Source: Perkinsus olseni (Eukaryota; Perkinsozoa; Perkinsida). From it: 21,085 nucleotides of DNA. The stretch lies in contig JABANN010000561.1 of assembly GCA_013115125.1 (NCBI GenBank), forward strand, positions 1-21,085, read 5' to 3'. The notes beneath the pieces are model-generated. The model searched no databases. It was not told where the DNA came from and was given only the letters and a program-made list of their open reading frames with translations. Shown piece after piece: positions 8,075 through 16,644 of this stretch (positions within the stretch are counted from its first letter, which is position 1; each line of letters opens with the position of its first letter). A program made the translations under genes and the position numbers.

Positions 8075-10370
8075 ATGTTCGTCTTGTGGTCTATCTTTGC
8101 TATCCTTGCCTCTCCTCAGCCTCGCTCATCTCCCTCCACCGCTCCCTGGCGGCGAGGCTACGGGCGTCTTCTGCATCAATAGATGCTCAGTTCTTTTGCT
8201 GTGATTCCCCAGACTCCGCCAGGGACTCTCAACCGTTGACAGTCCTCGCTCCTGAAGGCATAGTAGGTTGATGATACTGCCGCACCGTCGTCAAGCGTTG
8301 ATGCTGTTTCCGCTCAGACGGCCCTTCTGCTGGGAGGCGATGAGCCGTACATGGAGCCTCGCTCTCCGATAGCCACAGTGAGCTACTTCGACAGCTCCCA
8401 AAGGAGTCAGGCCTTAGAGAGCATCGGCTACGGCCCTTATCCTAGTACTACTGCTGCAGAGGGTGGTGGGGACGTCGAGGACAGCAGTAGGGCGCCGGAA
8501 GCATGTCTCATTTGTACTTTATCGAGGGTCGCATGTAGATGAGGGTGCACCGGTAAACACCTCGGCAGCAAGCTCTACGACCATTGAAGAGCTCTGGGAT
8601 AAGGTACAGGGCCCGAGCTATCATGCCCGGCACGCAGCCACCTCTCGCTTGCCCTGTCAGGTCCTCCACGACACGCTGTATTTGGATATTGTGGGGGCAA
8701 CTAACGCCTGTAACAGCCTTATGGTCCATCCCAATGCTGACGATTATCAAGTTGCTCTGAGCAATCGGATGGGGTTGGTCCTTACCGCAGTCACCAGCGT
8801 TACTTTGGAAGGGTGAGCATTGGGGACCAGGGTGTATCATGGACAGGCGTGCACCCGTCTGCCTCAGGGTTACCTGCGTGCAAGGCCGCAGTGGTAGCAT
8901 CTCAATCTCGGAATTTTCTCTCAATACCACCTCTGTGGAGCCTGGCGCCCCTCAGTATGTGCCGCTTTCTCCGCCATTCTTAAATCTCCCATGTGCTTAG
9001 AATCAACAGTGAGTATCTCAAGATTGCCCTGACGTCCTGCGAGGCGGCCACAGCGGCCCTGGAGAACATCGCTAGTCGTGCAAGAGGTTATCTATACCGC
9101 ATAGGGGACATTCTACTAGCGGCCCAAGTGCTTACCCATGTACGGCCTTTTCGGGTCGAGTTCTCTTCTCACTTCTCATGGTCATAGGTCGTCAAAGCTG
9201 GCGTTGCCGGAGCTTCCAATTCGGCTGACACGCACGCAATTTCTGAGCAGTTCAAGATGGACTTGGATGCCTCCCTCTCACGGACTGAGAAAATCGTCGA
9301 CGGTGCAGCAGGAGGAGGAAAGACTCCAAGTCAGTCGGTCAGGCACTCTGAGGTGTCGCACTACGGCTCTGCGGCAGGTCCCTCGATTCTGTACAGACTC
9401 GCCATGGCCTTGCGGTATCTGTGGGTTGGCCGAGTCCACGAGCTGTTGGAGTCCTCCTTGCAGAGCGCATTGTCTACGGGCTTGCTAGACAGTCTACTTG
9501 TGTGCGGTGGAGGGGACTCGCATGCAGCCGTTTTCGCTGATATTATCAAAAAGTGGGTCTGGCCTAGTTAGTGATTAGTGGTCACCCGCCCACTTCCTAG
9601 GTATACCGAGGCAACCCATGGCGACATTCAGTCGGTCGCTCTCATTTTCTGTCACGTACCGTTATTAGCCTCCTCAGCACACACGAGATCCCTGTCCGAC
9701 GGGATTGTCAACCAGTAAGAACCGCTCCCTCGTTTCCTCGTGTTCACCCCTTGCTTTTTGAGGTACTTCTCTATGCTCAACCGGTGGCGACTGTGGTCTT
9801 TGCGGTCCGAGCTAGAGCAATACCGACAGCTCAATTCTCCTACAGGATACGCACCTGCTCAACAGATAGTATGTTGTTATTATTGTGGAGGCAACCTCAC
9901 AGGTAATTCAGAGAAGCACATGACCGTACGATGATAATCCGTACATGGGCCTCACAGTACGTCGACGTTACACATGATAATCTCTTATCAGGTCAACCCT
10001 CCAGAGGTCAGCAGGGCATGTCTTCTCTGATCATGGACAATACTCGGGATCCATTCACTTGGAGGTGTCCTTACGCGAGGTGCCACAAGCCAGTTCCTAA
10101 TTGCGCCCTTTGTTTAATGCCGATAACCATTGTTAATCAAGGTGCAAGGAAACGGTAAGGTAGCCGAGACTCTCGCTGCCTCCAGTCCTTCCTCGCAGGA
10201 ATGCCGCTCATCGACTTCCGCTAAACGAGTGGGTAACGTGGTGCAGTACATGCCATCACGGAGGTCATCTCAAGCACGTTACAGAGTGGTTTGCGCATCA
10301 CGACGAGTGTCCAGTGGCTGGATGTGGCTGTTGTTGCAACTCGATCGACGCGCACGATTCTGATGGATAG
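8075..10370 (+). CDS. Mios/SEA4-like GATOR2 (SEACAT) subunit
   Basis: Mios (yeast Sea4) is a GATOR2 subunit that controls amino-acid signalling to TORC1 at the lysosome or vacuole. Exons 8075-8165, 8213-8262, 8318-8462, 8527-8812, 8868-8954, 9001-9127, 9188-9556, 9611-9714, 9763-9902, 9992-10154 and 10199-10370 keep phase and give 577 residues. The C-terminal half is diagnostic. HGDIQSVALIF matches TGDVQTASYCM. YFSMLNRWRLWSLRSELEQY matches the human [20 protein letters not shown] helix. VCCYYCGGNL matches VSCNFCGKSI. CHKPVPNCALCLMPI matches CRKPLPRCALCLINM. WVTWCSTCHHGGHLKHV followed by DECPVAGCGCC matches the WCHNCRHGGHAGH...AECPVSACTC zinc module. All zinc-binding Cys/His seen in the human protein are present. 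The N-terminal WD40 propeller expected in Mios is not recognisable and the protein is shorter than human (about 875). The start and first three exons are tentative, and the start resembles a signal peptide (MFVLWSIFAILASPQ), which would not fit this family. Confidence 0.82.
9257..9556 (+). other. Helical solenoid segment of the Mios-like protein
   Basis: This long exon part reads SILYRLAMALRYLWVGRVHE, LLESSLQSALSTGLLDSLLV and a helix ending FADIIKKW. It aligns by eye with the Mios segment VAFACKFLSDTQLNRYIEKL ... AGNLEGILLTGL ... MESYVDRTGDVQ. Conserved spacing between the helices and the following GDIQ motif across intron 9557-9610 is the strongest evidence that exons upstream of the zinc module belong to the same gene. 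Confidence 0.75.
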
Positions 10371-10740
10371 TTCCTGTACATTGCTGAATACGAGCCCGAC
10401 GTTGCGTTGGGTTTGCCAAGGCAGTCGTCTCTCGCTCGTTTCCGTTCGTCTTGGATAATTCCTTGCTCAGGAGTCGCAGGAATCCTCATGTGGTCTATTG
10501 TGCGTACAAATTCGAAAAATGGCGATATTAGGATGAATTTTGAGTCCCAATCTCCATAATTCCCACTATGAAATGCTCTTATAGTATGAAGACAAATATA
10601 TACTAGTAAACACGAATCGATCGCCGTTCCATTACATCATGGCCATTAAGGTTTTGAATTCCAATCACACATATGGAGCAGAAACAGGGGCTCACCGACG
10701 ATGAGCGTGCGCAGGTGGTGCGCATGCTCGCATAGGGGAA
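10371..10740. other. AT-rich intergenic block ending in a transposase-like start
   Basis: From about 10500 to 10670 the sequence is markedly AT-richer than either side and has no coding frame. It is followed by ATG 10671 reading MEQKQGLTDDERAQVVRMLA and then TAG at 10734. The peptide has the charge and spacing of the first helix of a Tc1/mariner-type transposase helix-turn-helix. The block sits exactly at the change from the plus-strand gene array to the minus-strand phosphatase region. Confidence 0.4.
10671..10736 (+). pseudogene. Possible 5' remnant of a DNA-transposon transposase
   Basis: A 21-codon frame (MEQKQGLTDDERAQVVRMLA) preceded by an AT-rich leader resembles the start of Tc1/mariner-like transposases, where a DDER..IV..L helix begins the DNA-binding domain. 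Nothing after TAG 10734 continues the family, and phosphatase-derived sequence begins within about 30 bp. If it is a transposon it is only the 5' edge. No terminal inverted repeat partner was found in the window. The match is short and from memory. Confidence 0.3.
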
Positions 10741-10809
10741 TACGACATATCAAGTTGGCCTGAAAAAGGCTGATTCCCCCAGAGGGAGGCTGTAGCGAAA
10801 ATGACTCAC

Positions 10810-11117
10810 CCAAGACGCAGCTGCCTCCTGCCGAGACACCCCTCTTGCCACGAATGCGAGTAGAGCCGCCCCGGCTCCACTCTGCGAGAGGTCACCCGGC
10901 TCAGCCGGGTGATCGACCTCCGGAAGGACTGTTGGTAAAGAAGGTTCAAGTCGCCAAGTGTATCTGAATAGGACCAACGCCTAGTCAGTCATGAGAAACT
11001 ATCCTTACGGATCCGCTCGTGCCGAACCCGAGGCTACCTCGTCTCATCTCCGACCCAGCAGGTCATATCATTCACGAGCGCTCGCGTGCCATGGCGAGCA
11101 AATACGAGAACGCGCTC
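10810..11117 (-). pseudogene. Histidine acid phosphatase fragment (exons 2 and 3 only)
   Basis: The minus strand at 11117-11038 is an 80-bp exon, exactly the length of exon 2 in the two complete copies. It reads ERVLVFARHGTRALVNDM then TCWVGDETR, with the RHGxR catalytic motif. It is followed by a GTAGCC donor and a TATTCAG acceptor leading to an exon-3 relative (10963-10810) that ends at a GTGAGT donor. This exon is 154 bp instead of 122 bp, because extra sequence including a perfect palindrome (10892-10912) is inserted and changes the frame. The signal-peptide exon and everything after exon 3 are missing; transposon-like and AT-rich sequence follows. It is a broken duplicate. Confidence 0.75.
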
Positions 11118-11189
11118 CTAGCTGCTACAGTAGAGAGTGATCCGAGAAGACTCAGTGCTGCTGCCTTTATTAGGAGCTAAGTGGGATAA

Positions 11190-11477
11190 GCTACTACCAA
11201 ACTAGAGGAATATTCCTTACTAGAATGTAGGATAACTACTCAGTTTACGGACACAACACAACGACGTAGTATCAACAAGGCACCTAGCGTCATCATAGCT
11301 AAGCTGAGCCTAGCCCAAGGTCTTGGGCTCCTCGCGGATGGGAACAAAGAGATGTTGAAGTGTGGGATTGAAACGCAAACGCTCTCGCAAGCGAGCGTCG
11401 GTACATGGCTGGGAGCACGGCTGTCAAGCCGGTACTGCTGTAATGGAGTATTCATGATCTCTCTAGTGGCTTGGTAA
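11190..11477 (+). other. Unrecognised open stretch, plus strand, no start codon
   Basis: The plus strand is open for 95 codons (reading LEEYSLLECRITTQFTDTTQ, then INKAPSVIIAKLSLAQGLGL and LADGNKEMLKCGIETQTLSQ) between phosphatase fragments. The composition is normal for a soluble helical protein, not shadow-like, but no ATG precedes it and I recognise no family. It could be an exon of an unknown gene or part of an old mobile element. Confidence 0.3.
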
Positions 11478-11510
11478 CTCCCATCTTCATGTTTCTTTCT
11501 CCATCAAACC

Positions 11511-11560
11511 CGCTTCATTCATAACGGAATAGTGGCATCCGTCGAGGCTATCGACGGAAG
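11511..11560 (+). pseudogene. Inverted fragment of the phosphatase C-terminal exon
   Basis: On the plus strand this reads RFIHNGIVASVEAID, matching RFIYNGRVAFVEAIEE in the last exon of the minus-strand copy at 17477-19304 and RFIYNGRVASVENIKE in the copy at 12627-14560. The nucleotides also match (CATTCATAACGGAATAGTGG against CATTTATAACGGCAGAGTGG once inverted). It is therefore a piece of the same family in the opposite orientation, next to a minus-strand piece at 11675-11785. Confidence 0.65.
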
Positions 11561-11671
11561 ACTCCACCGGGTTAGTGCAATGAATCTTATTCACTCTGAA
11601 CCTGGTGACAATGTGACCGTCGAAGAGTCCATGTGATGTGTGAAGTGGACTCTGCTGGTCCTCTACTCCAT

Positions 11672-11785
11672 TACGGCGGCTCTTGCTCGTCATGTTTCAG
11701 CGGCAAAGCAGGTGGGCCAAGTCCGCGAGCTGCACCCTCGGGCTCGCTAGGAGCGGTTGGGAAGATGTGAGCGGTCAAACAGTCC
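11672..11785 (-). pseudogene. Histidine acid phosphatase fragment (exon 8)
   Basis: Minus strand: a CAG acceptor, then DCLTAHIFPTAPSEPEG and GLGPPALPLKHDEQEPP, ending at a GTAATG donor. This aligns along its whole length with exon 8 of the copy at 17477-19304 (DCMTTHVCSTVPSEP ... GLGPSAPVFKHVEQEGL). The next exon downstream is only faintly similar and then gives way to an inverted C-terminal exon piece. It is a rearranged remnant. Confidence 0.7.
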
Positions 11786-11799
11786 TGAACACCTCAAGA

Positions 11800-12626
11800 G
11801 TGTCGGACAGACAGTGGCCGAGGGGGCTGCTTACATAAAGCGGTTGTAGCTAATAAGATGCGTCACTTTTCCCATTAATTCGCACGGTTGTTTTCCGTCC
11901 AAGTCTCATTTCGTCCACCGAACTTTTTAATTGGGCATCGCGAAGTCGCTCCACGGCCTCGAAGAATCTGCATCATCAACGAAAAACCGGTCTCATGATG
12001 AGACTCTCATCACATTCCTTCTCCAAGAGGGTTGACCCTCAGTAAAACTCGACTGTTTTCTTAAGCAGCAGAAGCCTGGGCAGTATTAAGTGGGAGAGAG
12101 TCAGGGCTGGTGAAAGTTATTTTCGCGTGACTAGCAGCCGCAGAGGCTTCCCAGTGAGAGGTTCCCCCTCAGAAAGGTTCTATGCGAACTTTGTCGGTTC
12201 ATTCGGTGACTCCGTCCCGGGAACAAGACTCGAGGATTCCATGAGCGTCCTGAGGACGGAAAATGACTCCAATAGCTTATTGTGTATCTTGTAAAAACTC
12301 ATAAGTTAACTAATACGGTATTAGTAATACCTATTGACTATAGCCGTTTCAGGAGGCGAAAGGGTCTTCGAAGCACAGCTTGTGGGTTATACGATAGAAA
12401 GAGCGAAAAAAAGAGGGAGTGCTGAGTCAGCACTGCTAACCATCGTTCATTCATATTTAATCTTGGTACCCCTGCACTCGCGCTCGCTCGGCACTAGACT
12501 CTTAAGAAACTGGACGATCGCCTCGTAGCTGCAGAGGGCCCTGATAAGTATGGAAGGGGATATGACATCAATGAACGAGAAGGCTGTCCTTCCCTCTGTT
12601 CAATAAGCAGATGTAACGAGAGCAAC
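11800..12626. other. Intergenic stretch with unrecognised plus-strand open frames
   Basis: The plus strand is open from about 12046 to 12294 (reading SLGSIKWERVRAGESYFRVT, then GSPSERFYANFVGSFGDSVP and RLEDSMSVLRTENDSN) without a start codon or known family. A perfect palindrome (AGTGCTGA-G-TCAGCACT) lies at 12418-12434. From about 12480 to 12560 a plus-strand reading, PALALARH ... LVAAEGPDKYG, is related to one beside the other complete phosphatase (see 17320-17420). No complete gene is supported. Confidence 0.35.
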
Positions 12627-14560
12627 TCACTTGCCGCTGCATTCTTTGATGTTCTCTACGGATGCCACTCTGCCGTTATAAATGAAACGGACCTTCTTGT
12701 CGGTGTAAATCTCCATCATCAGCATAGCGCCGAATGGAGGCAAGATGCTAGCACATCGATTACCAGAATCCATCCCTGATAATAGGGGGGTACAAAGATC
12801 ACACCGACGCATCACATCCTCCTACAGGTCAACTGGAGTGGGTCTATAACAGAGTTGGCCGGACCAAAATCGTGACCCATGTACACCGATAAACGTCGCC
12901 TGTCTTCCTTCAAATCTTCCAGTAAATCCTGAGGAGACGTGCACCATACAGAAGGCCTTACATCCCGTCAGAGGATCAGGCAGCTGGTCAACCCGCTGAC
13001 CGGGTCAGCCTGACCCGAACACTCCGCGGCCTACTTCAATGAATGGTCCGTACGCAAGTCTCCGCAGCTTACTGGAGGTACTATAACGGTTGTTCACCCA
13101 GTACCTAATGATGGCACAGCAAGAGAACTCGAGGCTAAGCGCGTAATTGTCCTACGCAGCCTCCCTCTGGATACTCCTCATGAGACCCTCGTCAAATTCT
13201 GGGGGTACAGCCTTCGGCGAGCTGGGAACGGTTGGGCATGCGTGAGCCACCCAACATTCCTGAAGATTGATGCAGCGTGGCGATCACAGTAGGATCGATA
13301 AGCGCCTTACAGTTGGAAAAGTATAAAGGTTATACATTTGTTTTGGGTCATCGGTACGATAGATTGGAGAATAACCAGTAGTTTTCCCGATAATTTCACG
13401 GAGGCTGGACCCCCACTCTGCACGCTCCTTAGCCTCTGCAGACTCATAGAACTCATCGAGAGCTTCCTCTAGACCAGGGCACACCTGAGAAGTGACAAGT
13501 AATAGCCGCCCGAAAGAACGAAGGAGTACAAGCTACAGATGTTGAGCTGAGTCGAAGTGAACATCACGCTTTTTCGATCGACACTCACCGTGTCGCTGGG
13601 TTTCATACTATCGCTTCTTTCGTCAACGACGGTGATGTCCATCACGTCAGCTGGATCCTCTGAAATCGTACGAATGGACTACCACGGCCGAAGACAACTT
13701 GCAAATATCTGATACATCTCACCATTCGTGAGCTCCGGGAACATCCCCCAGGCGAAAGCCGCAGCGCTTTCGTATACCCGCGGGACATCAGTCGAGCGGA
13801 ACATCACCTTGGGCTCCTTCGGGATCTAATAGAAGGAGTCCGCATCACGGCCAGGCGCAATACAAAAACGGGAAGTAGACAAGGAATGACCGTTGTAGGA
13901 GACGTACATGAGCCAAATCCAAGGCAGTACCATAAATATCGCGGAGCTGCATTCCAGTATTCAGGAGCATCTGAACCCCCGACTCGGTAAGTTGACCTGA
14001 GAAAGACCGATAATCGGTCACCGATTGCCCCAGGGAAGGGTGCGGCAAGAGGGACTGACCCGCTAAACAGCTGTCTCCTGCCAACACGCCCCTTTTGCCG
14101 CGAACGCGATTGAAGCTGGGCGAGCGGCGTCCGGAACGACTGTTGACGAAGCCAAAGAAGCTCTCGATCTCACAAGTGTAACTGAACAAGACCATAGGTC
14201 CTTGGAAGGGACCAGTCAGCAACGAGAAGCGGGCCCCATGCACCTGTTTGTGCACTGAGCCGACAGCTACCTTAGCTCAGATCCGGGCCAGCAGGGATAG
14301 TTGAACGCGAGCGTTCGAGCGCCATGACGCCCAAATACAGCAACCCGTGCCTGGGAAGGAGGAAGGTGAAATGCAGAGAGATGAGCCAAAAGGGGCGGCC
14401 TTGCCAGTTGAGCTCCAGAGTCGTCCTGCCGTGGCGGAGGATCGTCCCACTTCATTGCGGAGTTGCAAGTGTAGGCAGCTTTATCTTCGGGGAACAGCTG
14501 CGCTTGTGCTCCGCCGAGGGCCATCAATGCGCCAAGGAAGGTGGGTACGAGGATTCTCAT
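12627..14560 (-). CDS. Secreted histidine acid phosphatase, copy 2
   Basis: This family removes phosphate from phosphomonoesters through a phosphohistidine. Minus-strand ATG 14560 opens a signal peptide (MRILVPTFLGALMALGGAQA), then YTCNSAMKWDDPPPRQDDSG. Exon 2 (14350-14271, 80 bp) carries VAVFGRHGARTLAFNYPCW, exon 3 starts 14181 with SYTCEIESFFGF, and later exons give CLAGQLTESGVQML, VMFRSTDVPRVYESAAAF, CPGLEEALDEFYESAEAKER, the catalytic pair in YMGHDFGPANSV, and FGAMLMMEIYTDKKVRFIYN. The stop is at 12627. Exon order and intron positions match copy 1, and the length should be near 400 residues. Two oddities: the canonical RHGxRxP motif reads RHGARTL, losing its Pro, and intron 1 starts GC (14404) where copy 1 has GT. 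That intron is 54 bp without a stop, so retention would insert 18 residues. Confidence 0.85.
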
Positions 14561-15150
14561 TGGGAGTAGATGAGGTCTGAAGCGGGGGAGGAACCCGGGG
14601 CAACCGAGACACCGACAAAGTGATGCTGAGTACAGCAAGCTCTAAGCGCTAGGCATTGTCGGGGGCGGAGGGGGGGGGGGGTCGTAGGAGCACTAACGAT
14701 AGTATGACCAGTCCGCGATTGACGGACAGGATAGGCCGGAAAGAGTCAATATATGAAAAGGGGCAACTTACGAGAATAGCTAACTCGTGAAGATCGATCA
14801 ACTTCATATGTGTACGCATAAGCATTAACGCGCCGAACCTGGGCGGCTCTGCTAACAACTCTAACAGGCATATGATTGAAGCGATAGTAGCCGTTGAATC
14901 AAACTCGAGCTAACTAACGATATGATAAGTATGGACTAGGAAAGGTGTGGTGATAAGCTAATCTCATCTACCTTAGCGAGTGGACTTAAGCACGAAGGTT
15001 GTACGCATACTCACATTCTTAGGTGGACCGTGGTGACGGCGTCACCGTGACGCTCCAGGTCTAGAAGACATTGTCTTCATGTGAAAAATCCGGGAAGGTC
15101 AGGAACCTTCATAATAGACTCGTACAACAGACCGACAGGCACGCGTCACA
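14561..15150. other. Region upstream of phosphatase copy 2; possible minus-strand exon
   Basis: This should hold the copy 2 promoter. A run of about 12 G lies near 14670-14681. On the minus strand, 14842-14771 reads LMLMRTHMKLIDLHELAIL between a GTTAG acceptor-like site and a GTAAGT donor, so it could be an exon of another gene, but nothing joins to it with confidence. A palindrome GGTGACG-G-CGTCACC lies at 15032-15046. Confidence 0.35.
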
Positions 15151-16345
15151 GCGAGGCCGTGTGGTGAGCTTTATATTCCTTCGCTCCGCTCATATTGGTG
15201 TAATGGTCAATGCCCTGCCTTTGGGTGAGCGACGTGAGGGGCTGAGTTGATCGGGTGCGAGGTTCTCGCTGAGAGCCAATAAGTGCGTCTTCATCATATT
15301 TCCTCCATGACTTCCCATTTGCGTTCCCCCAGTGCAATAGAGAACCACCATTACATGACTCCGATGCGGGAGCTTGAGGCTCTACTGTTGAATTGGGTGG
15401 GGACACACGTGTCCCACACAAGTTACGTTGGGACACGCGGACCGCGTGACGTGGGCGGCGGCTCGCGTGAGGTGCTCCAAGAGCTGCCTCCTCGCGGCGA
15501 TATTGGTATTGAAGGTGAATATCTAGAGCGAGTCTCTTCGACGGACTTTTTGGGCTGACCCTCCGGAATTGAAGTCTGCTTATATTACCTTCTGGGGTTT
15601 CGCTCACTCAGGGAGTTGGGCTCTATTCTTCGCCGTATTGGTCTCGAGCTTCGCGTGATAACGGAGCATCTAGTGTTGACGGTGAAGCATTTGATCCTCC
15701 CCACAGCGAACGGCCCCGTCAGAATACACGTTCACGACGGTTTGATGTGAAGCCGATGGTGTGCCCTCCCATTTTACATTCTGGTCTTGGAGCTCGTGGT
15801 GGTGATTACGAAGTTATTCGCAAAGATGCGAGTCGTATTCGTGGGGACGCTGATGCCATGGCGATTGCTGATAGATCCTCACCGTGGTATTGCGGATGAG
15901 GGACCCTTCTCTGTGTGGCCTGGTTGCCTGCACTGGAACGCCAGGAAGGACGGGATCTCAGGTGACTCTGTTGCCCTCCATTATTGACAATAATTTATTG
16001 TGTCGTGGCTGGTGTTGGTGACGCTCTGCTTTCTTAAGTGCAACCCCGTGCCCCGGGTCTTGGTTCGAGTTTTTGCCCTTCTTGATGGAGGCGATACGTA
16101 TAATACGTAAGGTATTCTTGGCTACATCCGAGGGAATACTGCTGTTTTGTCATCGGAGGTGTTACGGTGGAACTCTAAGGAGGGGCCCTGCTTGGCAGGC
16201 GTTCGCTACTTTTGAGCAAGGCAGCTCTGAGTGTGTCTTTCATCTCTTGCACATGTACGAGAGTGGTATGATCGATCTCGAGAGGCTCTTTAATCTCCCC
16301 ATTCCTGACTATAAGATCCCTCAAGAGGCATATATCCAGAGGACC
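15150..16345 (+). other. Unrecognised block with several plus-strand open stretches
   Basis: The plus strand has overlapping open stretches in different frames. One near 15600-15900 is Ser/Arg/Asp-rich and reads FDVKPMVCPPILHSGLGARG and SRIRGDADAMAIADRSSPWY. One near 16210-16340 reads SSECVFHLLHMYESGMIDLE and RLFNLPIPDYKIPQEAYIQ. The third codon positions are T-richer than in the left-half genes. It ends abruptly against a phosphatase fragment near 16345. It could be an intron-bearing host gene or an old mobile element. No reverse transcriptase, integrase or protease motif is visible, so I do not assign a class. Confidence 0.35.
15400..15448. repeat. Pair of adjacent perfect palindromes
   Basis: GGGACAC-AC-GTGTCCC (15400-15415) is followed 18 bp later by CACGCGG-A-CCGCGTG (15434-15448). 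GGGACAC recurs at 15430-15436, at the start of the second palindrome. Both could form short hairpins or bind dimeric proteins. They lie within an open plus-strand stretch of doubtful coding value. Confidence 0.6.
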
Positions 16346-16349
16346 TCCA

Positions 16350-16620
16350 GTGACGGAATACTCCCGTGGCGAGGGTTTCAGTGCTTTCGTATACTCGCCG
16401 GACATCAGTTGGACGGAACATCACCTCGGTCACCCGGTTGGGTATCTCATCGAACAACTCACCAAGAACACAGTTCTCTCCAGGCAACACACCCTTCTTG
16501 TCGCGAACATGAGAAAAACTGGGAGAGCGACCCCCGATAGCCACCACCGACCACGGCCGAGACTCGCGACCGTTGTTCGTCTTGACCCCGGTCACCGGGT
16601 CCCGGTGAGCCCCGGAAGTG
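16350..16620 (-). pseudogene. Histidine acid phosphatase fragment with exon 4 deleted
   Basis: The minus strand reads GGRSPSFSHVRDKKGVLPGE, NCVLGE and a GTGAGTTG donor, then passes within a few bases into IPNRVTEVMFRPTDVRRVYE and STETLATGVF. In the complete copies these two parts are exons 3 and 5, separated by exon 4 and two introns. The junction keeps the start of intron 3, so it is a genomic deletion and not a spliced retrocopy. Homology ends near 16350, where unrelated sequence begins, and near 16600, where a palindrome TCACCGGG-T-CCCGGTGA (16592-16608) lies. It is a broken copy. Confidence 0.75.
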
Positions 16621-16644
16621 TAAGAGGCTGGTGAGGTACACTCA

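Noticed and set aside
8075-8120. Secreted-protein call for the 8075 gene from its hydrophobic start
   Set aside because: The downstream exons clearly belong to a Mios-like cytosolic GATOR2 protein. The start and first exons are tentative, so the apparent signal peptide is more likely a wrong start or chance.
14324-14580. Plus-strand ORFs opposite the signal-peptide and RHG exons of phosphatase copy 2
   Set aside because: Antisense shadows of well-supported minus-strand exons.
16350-16620. Processed (spliced) retrocopy of the phosphatase
   Set aside because: Exon 3 is followed by the first bases of its own intron (GTGAGTTG) before exon 5 begins, which indicates a genomic deletion and not reverse-transcribed mRNA.
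16350-16634. Plus-strand ORF across the phosphatase fragment
   Set aside because: The minus strand carries clear phosphatase motifs (GVLPGENCVLGE, RPTDVRRVYE), so the plus frame is a shadow.
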